From a virus, in the IMG/VR virus record IMGVR_UViG_3300002231_000719, positions 1 to 27,243 of that record: DNA of 27,243 nucleotides; one strand, written 5' to 3'. The position numbers and the translations under genes are program-made. Shown here one piece after another: positions 7,821 through 15,022 of the stretch. A model generated the notes under the pieces. It had not been told where the DNA came from, did no database searches, and saw nothing but the letters and a program-made list of their open reading frames with translations. Within the stretch, counting starts at the first letter, position 1, and every line of letters starts with the position of its first letter.

Positions 7821-8507
7821 TTATAGAATCCCGATGAAGCCGGGGGTGTTGTTAGATTGTTGAATCAGGTCCGAGGGTTGCGCCTGCCAGGTCGGCGAGT
7901 TGAACTCGGTCAGATCGTAGCTGCCGACCACGTCGTTCGCGTTGTCGCCGTACTGACCGCCGAGCGGCCAGAACGCCACGATGTTGTCACGCTCTACCAG
8001 AAACGGGTGCCAGCCGAGAGCGAGGTTATTCGCGTCGGCCTCTGTCAACGCTATATTCCACATGCAGGCCCACGCGAGATTGCCGGACCAGTAGCGGATT
8101 GGGCTTGAGTCCGCCATCCTTCCGAGCGCCACTCGGTCGACACCCGCTGGCGAAACATCGTTAGTGTTGGTCTTCTTCGACCCGCCGGAATACAAAGTCC
8201 TGCTATTGGATGCGGCTGCGACGCCGAGCGCGTGGTGCCAGGTGCCCGCAGAGATGGGCGACAGAATAGCTTTGCCGTGGACGGCCGCAGCGAAGGCGTC
8301 CCAGACTAGATTTTGCGTAACCGGCTTGTACCTAAAGGAGTAGTAGTGCTGCGGCACGTCTTTGTCGCCGCACCACCAGATCGTCTGGTTCGCCGCCACT
8401 TCATCGTCGGACTTGAACCAGATCGAGAGCGAGAACGGCGGCCCCGTAACCGGTGCAGCGTCCGTCTGCAAGTATTGGCTCGATGCGTCGTCTAATATCA
8501 CTGCCAA
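7821..8507 (-). CDS. LamG / concanavalin A-like lectin domain protein
   Basis: A 228-residue protein that is almost entirely one LamG (concanavalin A-like jelly-roll) domain. Visible signatures are F-S-L-S-I-W-F-K-S-D near residues 25-34, G-T-W-H-H-A-L-G-V in the middle, and late in the protein L-A-W-A-C-M-W-N-I-A-L-T-E-A-D, the usual W-N-x-A-L-T/S-x-x-E end of such domains. These domains bind glycans, and in phages they sit on fibres or capsid surfaces. The chosen start is TTG at 8507 behind GAGGTGG; a GTG two codons later is an alternative. There is no signal peptide. It lies in the decoration block next to a repeat protein and an 830-residue fibre-like protein. Confidence 0.82.
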   Translation of the reverse strand: MAVILDDASSQYLQTDAAPVTGPPFSLSIWFKSDDEVAANQTIWWCGDKDVPQHYYSFRYKPVTQNLVWDAFAAAVHGKAILSPISAGTWHHALGVAAASNSRTLYSGGSKKTNTNDVSPAGVDRVALGRMADSSPIRYWSGNLAWACMWNIALTEADANNLALGWHPFLVERDNIVAFWPLGGQYGDNANDVVGSYDLTEFNSPTWQAQPSDLIQQSNNTPGFIGIL

Positions 8508-8516
8508 TTCGCCACC

Positions 8517-8741
8517 TCAACTACCCTTTCTAGCAAAGATCACGCCACCCGGCCCGTTGCGATTGAATGTAGTATCGCCCGGTCCGTCTTTGTTGAACGT
8601 AGTGTCTCCCGGCCCATCCCTACTCCAACTTGTATCGCCTGGGAACACCTCGGTGGGCACACCCCGTACATCCCAATTGAACGCCAAGCCAAGGCCCCCG
8701 TGAAACTGAAATACATCCGGTTCGTTCCAATCTAAGATCAT
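8517..8741 (-). CDS. small decapeptide-repeat protein
   Basis: A 74-residue protein. Its C-terminal half is a tandem 10-residue repeat on the pattern P-G-D-T-T-F-N-x-D-G, seen three times clearly and a fourth time as P-G-G-V-I-F-A-R-K-G. The regular Gly-Pro turns and alternating Thr-Phe suggest a stacked beta or triple-stranded fibre-like structure. It starts by ATGA overlap with the stop of the 830-residue gene and has no strong ribosome binding site, so it is probably translated by coupling. Its unrepeated N-terminus (residues 1-32) is Trp/Phe-rich. I infer a role as a small fibre or linker component; no family is recognised. Confidence 0.6.
   Translation of the reverse strand: MILDWNEPDVFQFHGGLGLAFNWDVRGVPTEVFPGDTSWSRDGPGDTTFNKDGPGDTTFNRNGPGGVIFARKGS
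8548..8637 (-). repeat. three tandem 30-bp units
   Basis: Units at 8548-8577, 8578-8607 and 8608-8637 each begin CCCGG on the plus strand and encode one decapeptide of the small repeat protein. The units differ at many third positions, so the repeat is old or kept at protein level. Partial units flank it on both sides. Confidence 0.8.
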
Positions 8742-11230
8742 GTCGGTTGATTCACCAGTGTTATGAATCGATCGTCGGCACCCGTCGCCGTAAACCGCAG
8801 AGTCACGGTATTGGCGTTCATCTCAGTTGCCGTGATGGTTATGTAGTACATTCCAAAGGCCAGCTCCGTCGCTGGGGTGTTGTCGAGTGCTGCGAACGCT
8901 CCGTTGTCCTTGCTTATCTGCCCCGCTACAGTCAGCCCCGCAAGCCCCGTTTTGGAGTCGTCTTCATCAACCATCAGGACGGGCAAGGTAAAAGCCACGC
9001 CTTTGGTTGGCACGTTTGGGTTGTCGGCAATGAGCGTCGCCAGGTTTCCGAGGGCTGAGGTAACCCCCGTCTGCACGCCGTCAACCTTTCCGTCAGTGGT
9101 CGCGTGCAAGCCCGCCGCCGTGCCTGCCGCATCGGGGGTCACCGAATTCCGGCTGCTGATTGCCGCGTCGAGGTAGGCTAGCTGCGTATCGAGGTCCAGC
9201 TCACCGGCATCGGAAATCGGCAACCCACCAGCGGCGTCTGGGGCCGCAGACGGTAACGCCAACCTGACCGCATCAACGATTGCATCCAACCGCCGCCCAT
9301 CTTCCCAGTCAATCGTCGGAGCACGGCCGAACAGCATCACTTCTACACTCGTATCGGCCACGGGGACGGCTACGGCAACCACTCCGATTGCATAGCGGCG
9401 TTCTGACACCTTGGCAACCGTCTGGTCGAGGAGTTGGTTGCCGCCGGTCTCGTCGGGGCCGACCAGTTGTCCGACCGTGTAGGTGTCGCTTGGGCAAGTG
9501 AATGTTCGGACACAGCGGGATGCAATCATTCCAAAACCAGCAGGTACGACAGGGGTGCTTACGCACACTCCAACAAAGTTTTGTGCGAAAGTCTCCTGGT
9601 TGCTAGGTTCACTTCCCGCGTCGGCTTGCTGGCTGGCTTCCTGGACGACGTTGTTGGAATCCATGTAACACAAATCGCCAATGGCAACGGTCGCCCCGAT
9701 CTCGTAGAAATAGCGATCTTCGGTTTCCAGGGAAGCAATCAGCTTGTCGGGGGCGTCGGCATCGCCGGCTAACTGAATAGTATTCACGTCAAGATTATCG
9801 CCACCGTCAATCAGGGCGTTGTTGAGTGCCGCTGCCCTAAATCCAATCGTCGGCCCCCGCCACGGCAGTACGTTATCACAGACACCCGTGAAGTATCCGA
9901 ACCCTTCGGTGTCGTTGTTGATGCTCGCCCCACCGGACGCAGGAATCTCGATGGTATACATCCCATGATCTTGGTGTGCCCAATCGTAATCGCCTCCGGT
10001 CGTTGGGGTGACGGACGTGACTGACGTAGCTCCACCCGTAGTCGTGAAGTGCCAATACAAGTCCATGCCGGATTCGTTGTAGGCAATCCCTTCGTCTACG
10101 GTCTTGAAGTCCGAATCGGAAATCAGCGGACAACAGTTGACCGGCACTTCGCTTAACGCGGCGTCTACGTCCATCCAGATCACACTCATGCCACTACCCT
10201 CTCTTGTGCCCCGGTAGTACCAGTCAGTTGTTACCGCTTCCTGCAAGTCTAAATTTTGCACGTAGCCAGATAGATTGTCGGTGGTATTGTATCCATCTTC
10301 ATTTACCGCCCAGATATACCGCCAAGTGCGACCGCTGACTGCCGTGGTGGTGAGCGTGTCTTTCAGCGTGCCGCTATGGCTGCCCGTCCGTACTTCGTTT
10401 TGCAGCACCGTCGCGGCTCGCGTGGTGGTGTGGAAATACAGCGTTCCAAGCACGCCGCTTGTCCAACTGTCATAGGCCGTTTGCTCGTAGTCCATTATGT
10501 AGTGATGTGAGTGGCCGCGAAGCACATACCCCGCGTTCTGAACTGGCGTTCCCCACCATTGATACCGCCCGTACAATCCTGCCGTTGTGGGATCAGTGTT
10601 ACCTACAACCCACGGGCACATCCACCCGCCAGCGTTCACGGTAATGCAGGATTCCCAAAGATGCACGAAGTCGCCGAAGTGCCCGGCCCCCTTGTCGCTG
10701 TATACTCGCGTCCGGTCGTTGCGCTCTAAGGCGGTGAACGTGACCTTATTGGCGATGACCGTTAGCCGGGACTCGTCGTCGATCGTCAGAAAGTCGCCAT
10801 CCGGGGGCGCTCGGAAATCTTCCGGCGGGTCAGGAATCTCGGGAGCGTCGGTGCGGATACTTGGTAGCGGTTTGTCGAGGTATTCCTTGTCGGGATGCTG
10901 CTTGAGTTTCGCCCACTCGGCTGCGATGATGTCAGAGCGGGGATCGTCGATGTCAAACTTCGCGTTCCGCAGGGCCGTGACGTGGTGCAGGCGGCGTTTC
11001 CATGAACTGCACGACGCTGGGAAGTTCACCCTGGAATCGCCGAGCGTTTTCAGAACGTCCGGGGTGGGTTTTATGGCGTGCCTCGCCGCCAGTTCACGGC
11101 GGGAAATGTCAAGCTGTGACGGTGCGAAGATATTGCGCCGCCAGGCCGGATCGTCACCGAACCCCGGCCGATTGTGTAACCGCCGTCGCTTCTCGCGCTG
11201 TCCCAGTGCTGTAGCGAGTTGGTCAATCAC
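8738..11230 (-). CDS. large multidomain fibre / head-decoration protein
   Basis: An 830-residue modular protein. Residues 1-150 are basic and helical and end in a Pro-rich linker. Residues about 150-390 are rich in W, Y, G and T and look like a jelly-roll or lectin-type domain. Residues about 400-490 form a small beta domain with Y-x-x-S-G-M-D-L-Y-W. Residues about 490-650 resemble capsid-decoration domains of the DUF2190 kind (I-G-D-L-C-Y, Y-T-V-G-Q-L-V-G-P). Residues about 660-760 form an Ala/Asp-rich helical stalk. The last 70 residues form a beta domain with G-M-Y-Y-I-T-I-T-A-T-E. The start is GTG at 11230, overlapping the previous stop, behind GGGGGAAG. I infer a receptor-binding or head fibre; domain names are tentative. 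Confidence 0.65.
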   Translation of the reverse strand: MIDQLATALGQREKRRRLHNRPGFGDDPAWRRNIFAPSQLDISRRELAARHAIKPTPDVLKTLGDSRVNFPASCSSWKRRLHHVTALRNAKFDIDDPRSDIIAAEWAKLKQHPDKEYLDKPLPSIRTDAPEIPDPPEDFRAPPDGDFLTIDDESRLTVIANKVTFTALERNDRTRVYSDKGAGHFGDFVHLWESCITVNAGGWMCPWVVGNTDPTTAGLYGRYQWWGTPVQNAGYVLRGHSHHYIMDYEQTAYDSWTSGVLGTLYFHTTTRAATVLQNEVRTGSHSGTLKDTLTTTAVSGRTWRYIWAVNEDGYNTTDNLSGYVQNLDLQEAVTTDWYYRGTREGSGMSVIWMDVDAALSEVPVNCCPLISDSDFKTVDEGIAYNESGMDLYWHFTTTGGATSVTSVTPTTGGDYDWAHQDHGMYTIEIPASGGASINNDTEGFGYFTGVCDNVLPWRGPTIGFRAAALNNALIDGGDNLDVNTIQLAGDADAPDKLIASLETEDRYFYEIGATVAIGDLCYMDSNNVVQEASQQADAGSEPSNQETFAQNFVGVCVSTPVVPAGFGMIASRCVRTFTCPSDTYTVGQLVGPDETGGNQLLDQTVAKVSERRYAIGVVAVAVPVADTSVEVMLFGRAPTIDWEDGRRLDAIVDAVRLALPSAAPDAAGGLPISDAGELDLDTQLAYLDAAISSRNSVTPDAAGTAAGLHATTDGKVDGVQTGVTSALGNLATLIADNPNVPTKGVAFTLPVLMVDEDDSKTGLAGLTVAGQISKDNGAFAALDNTPATELAFGMYYITITATEMNANTVTLRFTATGADDRFITLVNQPT

Positions 11231-11466
11231 GGGTGGCTTCCCCCGTTCTTTCGCCAGATGTCGTAGACCCGCTGGTCAATCCGGTCCACCTTCTGGTCTA
11301 TCGTTTCGATCCGCTGGCCGTGAATGGCCGCCTTATTGCTCGCGTCGATTGAACGCTCTATCGCAAAACCAGTGCAAACGGTAATCGTTCCCATGGCAAC
11401 CAAGATCAACGTCACCACTGCCCACAGCCGGCCATGCCGCTTGTCGCATTGCTCCTTGGTCGTCAC
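11227..11466 (-). CDS. small membrane protein with coiled coil (holin candidate)
   Basis: A 79-residue protein with a short polar N-terminus, one transmembrane segment at about residues 14-35 (L-W-A-V-V-T-L-I-L-V-A-M) and a C-terminal heptad-like helix with I-E-T-I-D-Q-K-V-D-R-I-D. The GTG start at 11466 has GGGGGA at good spacing, and its stop overlaps the next GTG. Phage proteins of this build include BhlA/UviB-like holins and membrane anchors. No endolysin is visible in the window, so the holin idea is weak. A membrane-tethered assembly or infection factor is equally possible. Confidence 0.6.
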   Translation of the reverse strand: MTTKEQCDKRHGRLWAVVTLILVAMGTITVCTGFAIERSIDASNKAAIHGQRIETIDQKVDRIDQRVYDIWRKNGGSHP

Positions 11467-11477
11467 GGTAATCCCCC

Positions 11478-11609
11478 TTATTTTGTAGCGTATCCTTTGC
11501 CCTTACCGTTACAGATCGGGCAGGGGATAGTTTGCTTTTTCCTCTTGGTTGACTTCACTAGACCTGTCCCGCCGCACTTGCGGCACAGTCCTTTCGTAGG
11601 GGTGCGCAT
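11478..11609 (-). CDS. 43-aa mini-protein with two CXXCXGXG zinc motifs
   Basis: A short frame gives 43 residues starting M-R-T-P-T-K-G-L. It has C-R-K-C-G-G-T-G at residues 9-16 and C-P-I-C-N-G-K-G at 30-37, i.e. two CXXCXGXG repeats as in the zinc-binding domain of DnaJ, separated by a basic linker with K-S-T-K-R-K-K. The four Cys could bind one zinc ion. The ATG lies inside the end of the glycosyltransferase gene (52-base overlap, other frame), with AAAGG about 11 bases upstream, so initiation by coupling is likely. The frame ends 11 bases before the GTG of the membrane protein. The regular motif spacing makes chance unlikely; function is unknown. Confidence 0.65.
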   Translation of the reverse strand: MRTPTKGLCRKCGGTGLVKSTKRKKQTIPCPICNGKGKGYATK

Positions 11610-12550
11610 AATTCAATCAGCCTTTCGCACTGTCGCTCAATGGTATGTTCGCCCATCACCCAACGCCGGGCAATAGTTCCTTGTGCCGCCCTAGCCCCGC
11701 GATCCGCACGCAACTGCTTGATGGCGAGCAGCATTTCAACCGAACTCTCGTAAGTCCGAACGGCGTGCGGATGGTTCGGCATCCCCGGCCAGCGGCGGGC
11801 CAGGACGCAAGCACCCATCCCCAGAGCTAACCAAAACCGATCGCTCGTGTACCCGTCCATATCACTCCGCAGGTTCACGCAGAGAGTTATCGCGGCCCTT
11901 GATGCCAATGCCGGCAGTTCGGCAGGCGGGCACCAAGGCAAGGACAGGCACGCGGTTGGGAAACTCCCCGCCGCGTGACCTGCCCAGGCAACCGCAAACC
12001 CCTCCCCACAAATATCACTGACATCATGCCGCCGTTGACGCCACGCCTTGCTAGTAGTCCCGTACACGAGAACGTCCCACTCCGGTATCTCCCGATGCTC
12101 ACACTTACCTAGCCAGGACGGGCAGCCCTGGTCCAACCATTGGGCGTTGACGCCGAGGTCCCGGTACTCACCGAGTAGCCCTCGCTCCTTGACGAATACC
12201 GCATCCAACGCCCGCATGAGTACCAGGTCGTCAGTGGGTTCCCAAATCTGCTGGGAAGTCCAAGTCTGCAAGCTGCTCTGCTCGGCCAGCGGCTTGTTAG
12301 CTTCAATCGCCAACAGGTCGAACCACCAGGCCACCCACGGGCAAGTTCTCTTTTGCGATAGAGTCACCACGTCAGTACCGTTCACCCCGGCACCCTTGTG
12401 GGCGAAGACGACAAGATCGCATTCGGCATTCGCTAGCTTCTCGACGGTGCGGATAACCTCGACCTCGTGGCCCAGGTTCCGTAGGGCACACGCCACCCAT
12501 CGCATCTTAGGCCAGCGTCGTACGTCGGGATAGACTATGCCAATCCGCAT
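11558..12550 (-). CDS. glycosyltransferase (GT-B, CgeB-like)
   Basis: A 330-residue protein with a Rossmann-like N-terminus (M-R-I-G-I-V-Y-P-D-V) and a GT-B-type donor-site region at about residues 229-257: D-G-Y-T-S-D-R-F-W-L-A-L-G-M-G-A-C-V-L followed by P-G-M. This resembles CgeB and Glyco_trans_1_2 proteins. It would transfer a sugar to a protein, DNA or surface glycan; the acceptor cannot be read. It lies two genes after the capsid gene and just before surface-protein genes, so modification of virion proteins is a reasonable inference. Start 12550 has GGGGGC close upstream. The last 16 codons overlap the zinc mini-protein in another frame. Confidence 0.78.
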   Translation of the reverse strand: MRIGIVYPDVRRWPKMRWVACALRNLGHEVEVIRTVEKLANAECDLVVFAHKGAGVNGTDVVTLSQKRTCPWVAWWFDLLAIEANKPLAEQSSLQTWTSQQIWEPTDDLVLMRALDAVFVKERGLLGEYRDLGVNAQWLDQGCPSWLGKCEHREIPEWDVLVYGTTSKAWRQRRHDVSDICGEGFAVAWAGHAAGSFPTACLSLPWCPPAELPALASRAAITLCVNLRSDMDGYTSDRFWLALGMGACVLARRWPGMPNHPHAVRTYESSVEMLLAIKQLRADRGARAAQGTIARRWVMGEHTIERQCERLIELCAPLRKDCAASAAGQV

Positions 12551-12558
12551 CGCGCCCC

Positions 12559-13143
12559 CTATGCGTCGCCCTGCGATTGCAAGGCGAGCCGCTGCATTAA
12601 GCTACGGCTGCCTTCGAGCACATTCAAGTCCCCGCGCGTGATCGGCCAGTCATGGCGAGCGTTCCTTGGTGCGACAATTGGATCGGCCGGCAAGTCACCA
12701 AAGGGATGGCCCTCACGAACCTCAACGTTCGGTAATTTGGCCGACCCATCAAGTAGCTTGGCCTCACCCTTCTTGACGAGCCTCACCATCCAGTACGCCC
12801 AACTCGCAACGGCTGTGTCGCTGAGCCCCTTGCAGATTTCCTCGGGGACGGGTTCAAGGCCGGGCTGGTACTCACGCCAAGTCAGTTTTACGGCATCGTT
12901 CTCTTTGTATTCCAACGGATCGACGATCCGGCCGACGCCTGTTTGCATATTGAGAAACACCTGCATGCCGGGCAAATCGGGCATGCGAGGCAAGCATGAG
13001 TTCTTGGCCATCGTGCCGTGTGTCACATTGCCCCACGACCAGAAGCCGCGCAGAGTTTTGGACATCGGCTTAAAGTCGGGGTTGCAATTTTGCTGGTCAC
13101 CAACCTCGATACCGATCTCGCCGGGTTTGCAATGTCGAGTCAT
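12559..13143 (-). CDS. hypothetical protein following the capsid gene
   Basis: A 194-residue protein with no recognised family. The N-terminus has several Cys (T-R-H-C-K-P-G-E-I and N-C-N-P). It has a W-S-W-G-N-V-T-H motif, a W-A-Y-W-M-V-R-L-V-K-K-G segment that looks helical, and a charged C-terminus. An upstream start at 13254 would read through the large hairpin at 13201-13242 and lacks a ribosome binding site. The ATG at 13143 has GAGGA at good spacing and is preferred. Directly after the major capsid gene one expects head proteins or connectors, so a virion role is inferred from position only. Confidence 0.6.
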   Translation of the reverse strand: MTRHCKPGEIGIEVGDQQNCNPDFKPMSKTLRGFWSWGNVTHGTMAKNSCLPRMPDLPGMQVFLNMQTGVGRIVDPLEYKENDAVKLTWREYQPGLEPVPEEICKGLSDTAVASWAYWMVRLVKKGEAKLLDGSAKLPNVEVREGHPFGDLPADPIVAPRNARHDWPITRGDLNVLEGSRSLMQRLALQSQGDA

Positions 13144-13200
13144 TGTAGAGTCCTCTTCGATAGGGTTTGCGGTAGAAAATAATACAGGGGTTTGTGTGGC

Positions 13201-13242
13201 CCACGCCGAGCCGGGGTCTGCGGTCAAGACCCCGGCTCGTGG
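13201..13242 (-). other. large intercistronic hairpin after capsid gene
   Basis: The arms are 13201-13205 plus 13209-13219 and 13227-13242. They form 16 base pairs, interrupted by one three-base bulge, closing a seven-base loop. The hairpin is very GC-rich and begins 17 bases after the capsid stop. No U-tract follows on either strand, so it is not a standard terminator. It may protect the capsid mRNA 3' end or limit read-through. Confidence 0.8.
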
Positions 13243-13259
13243 CATGGTGACCAATAAGA

Positions 13260-14222
13260 TCAGCCGGTCTGGGCACCGTCAGTCATCTTGGCGAAGGCGC
13301 CCGCACGTCGTACGCGCCCACCATAGCGGGCCCGCATTACAAGCAGTTGCGTGTTTTTCAGCGCCAGCGTTTGACCACCGGTTACCATCTCGAATCTCAT
13401 TCCGAGGCGGCGATACATCGTGTACCACGCGAAGTTTCCGAACGCCACCCGCCCGTTGCTGATGTCGTCCTGAATCTTGAATGGGTACCCCAGCGCCACG
13501 TACTGCTGGATATTCGAGCCGTCCTGGCTGAAGAGGCGGCGGTCGTCGCTCGTTGTAATCGGCACAGCACGGACCCGCTTGTACCCCGTGTCCGAGGATA
13601 CGAACGCGTTGCGGTTTCCGCCTTTGCTGTTCCGGTACGCCTTTGACACCTTCCAGGCGAGGTCTTCCATGTCGCCAATGGTGTACGGCCCCGAGGTCCC
13701 GTTCGCTGAGGCGACGCTCAAGAGGCCGCTGGCGGTGAAGATGCCCTCGGGTTCGGTCGTTCCGTCCCCGTTGGCGATCTGGTTGTCCAGCCATTCCTTG
13801 AATGACTCGCCGATGTTCTCGGCAAGGGCTCGCCCGAAATCCATGACGCTGTCGCTTTCCCAGTCACGACCCCATTCGACGCCTGCCGTGGCGGCGAAAA
13901 TGCTGGTGTCGAAGTTCCCGATGAGCGACGCAGTCGATGTCAGGGACAACGCGGTTCCTTCCACATTGCTGCTGCCGTGCCCCGAAAGAATCGGTACCTG
14001 GGCCAGCGTGAAGGCATCCACTTGGCTGGTCTTCGCCTGTTGGAGATCAACCAACGGGAACAATTCGCCGTAGAGCAACGGAACCAGGATAGCGGCTTCG
14101 TCCAACTCTTGCGGGACGCTGTAGCTACCCCCTGAGGTCGCATCGTCGAGTACGGCCTTGGCACTGACGTCGTTGAGTACCGTCCGCATCTCACGGTCGG
14201 TCAACGTCTCATTTTCCTTCAT
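13260..14222 (-). CDS. major capsid protein, HK97 fold
   Basis: A 320-residue protein with the HK97 capsid pattern. T-S-G-G-S-Y-S-V-P-Q-E-L-D near residues 30-42 and then L-Y-G-E-L-F-P-L-V are the classic start of the mature capsid domain. The middle has W-E-S-D-S-V-M-D-F-G-R-A-L-A-E-N, E-W-L-D-N-Q-I-A-N-G-D-G-T and E-P-E-G-I, and the C-terminal part has G-Y-P-F-K-I-Q-D-D-I and T-M-Y-R-R-L-G-M-R-F. Length fits a mature HK97-like shell protein. A longer frame to 14336 is unlike any capsid N-arm. The ATG at 14222 follows GGGGGAACC and overlaps the upstream gene by 14 bases. The upstream gene holds what looks like this protein's own N-terminal domain, one base out of frame. Confidence 0.9.
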   Translation of the reverse strand: MKENETLTDREMRTVLNDVSAKAVLDDATSGGSYSVPQELDEAAILVPLLYGELFPLVDLQQAKTSQVDAFTLAQVPILSGHGSSNVEGTALSLTSTASLIGNFDTSIFAATAGVEWGRDWESDSVMDFGRALAENIGESFKEWLDNQIANGDGTTEPEGIFTASGLLSVASANGTSGPYTIGDMEDLAWKVSKAYRNSKGGNRNAFVSSDTGYKRVRAVPITTSDDRRLFSQDGSNIQQYVALGYPFKIQDDISNGRVAFGNFAWYTMYRRLGMRFEMVTGGQTLALKNTQLLVMRARYGGRVRRAGAFAKMTDGAQTG

Positions 14223-14970
14223 GGTTCCCCCGGTTCGCTTCGCTGCGAAAACCGATTTCACCAGACCACTTGCCCTCATGGATCGCGTGAAGCACGAGGT
14301 CCCGTTCGTGGTCGGGCATCCGCGACAAGTCGCCACGGTAGCCCCACGGCGAGGTGAACTTAGCCCACGCGCCGATAATGGCGTAGTCTTTTTCCGTCGG
14401 CATGTTCAACTCACGCCCCTTGTACCCGTACTCAAGGGCGGGCAGCCCCTTTCTCGGGTGCGGCATATCGCCCTTTCGGCCCAAGTGTTGCGGGCAGATC
14501 GCGGCGGTCTTGGTGTCGCGGTATCGCTCGACAGCCTTCTTTACCCGGACGTTGCCCTTCCCGCTGGCAATGAATGCCATCGAGTCGAACGGTGCCGGTT
14601 GTGCCGGGGCCTGAATCCCCTCCACCGCCTTGGCAACGGCTGCCTCGACGATGGCGTTGACGTCAGCCGAGTCCTTCTCGGGGGCGACTGGCGGGTCGGC
14701 GGGCGTATCGGCCGGCTGCGCTGCCATGCTCGTCGCCAGCTTTTCCAATGCGGCGGCAATCGGGGCGTTCGCTTCGGCCACGGCCGTGCCCACGAGGTCC
14801 GCTAGTTCCTTCTTTTTGTCCGGGGTCGTTTCGGCCAACTTGGCGTACTCCGCATCAGACAGGCTCTTGTCGGCAAGCGCGGTCTCCAACGCTTTCTCGA
14901 ACACTTCGTCCGAGGCGTCGGCGGCCACCCCGCTGTTGGCAATGAGCCATTTCGTTAATCTCTCGTTCAT
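14209..14970 (-). CDS. scaffold / delta-domain protein (likely 5' part of capsid gene)
   Basis: A 253-residue protein. Residues about 10-130 are Ala/Glu/Lys-rich and helical, with a Pro-rich linker (T-P-A-D-P-P-V-A-P), as in the delta scaffolding domain of HK97-type capsid precursors. The C-terminal 70 residues (T-E-K-D-Y-A-I-I-G-A-W-A-K-F, then M-P-D-H-E-R-D-L-V-L-H-A-I-H-E-G-K-W) look like the N-arm that normally lies directly before the capsid domain in one chain. The frame ends TGA 14 bases into the capsid gene. Removing one base near the G5 run at 14227-14231 would fuse the two. The ATG at 14970 has AAGGAGG at ideal spacing, better than a TTG six codons upstream. Confidence 0.75.
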   Translation of the reverse strand: MNERLTKWLIANSGVAADASDEVFEKALETALADKSLSDAEYAKLAETTPDKKKELADLVGTAVAEANAPIAAALEKLATSMAAQPADTPADPPVAPEKDSADVNAIVEAAVAKAVEGIQAPAQPAPFDSMAFIASGKGNVRVKKAVERYRDTKTAAICPQHLGRKGDMPHPRKGLPALEYGYKGRELNMPTEKDYAIIGAWAKFTSPWGYRGDLSRMPDHERDLVLHAIHEGKWSGEIGFRSEANRGNHEGK

Positions 14971-14998
14971 CTCAACACCCTCCTTCAAGGGAAATAGT

Positions 14999-15015
14999 GG
15001 CGGGCCGCGCCCACC
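14999..15015 (-). other. short GC hairpin before scaffold gene
   Basis: A seven-base-pair stem (arms 14999-15005 and 15009-15015, one G-U pair) closes a three-base loop in the 52-base gap between the ATPase stop and the scaffold start. It is followed by ACUAUUU, which is not a full U-tract. It may be a weak pause, attenuator or processing site. Confidence 0.4.
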
Positions 15016-15022
15016 GAAAAAG

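Noticed and set aside
10587-11384. Plus-strand open frame of 265 codons opposite the 830-residue fibre gene
   Set aside because: Low-complexity Ser/Arg/Pro-rich translation, no recognisable motif, and it spans the junction of two real minus-strand genes.
13144-13254. N-terminal extension of the 194-residue protein after the capsid
   Set aside because: It would translate the 16-bp hairpin and lacks a ribosome binding site, whereas 13143 has a good one.
12638-13462. Plus-strand open frame of 274 codons opposite the capsid-following gene and the capsid end
   Set aside because: It runs through the intercistronic hairpin and the capsid C-terminus on the opposite strand; its composition is that of a shadow frame.
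14223-14336. N-terminal extension of the capsid protein
   Set aside because: The extra 38 residues resemble no capsid N-arm, while the same bases in the upstream frame do; the ATG at 14222 has a ribosome binding site.
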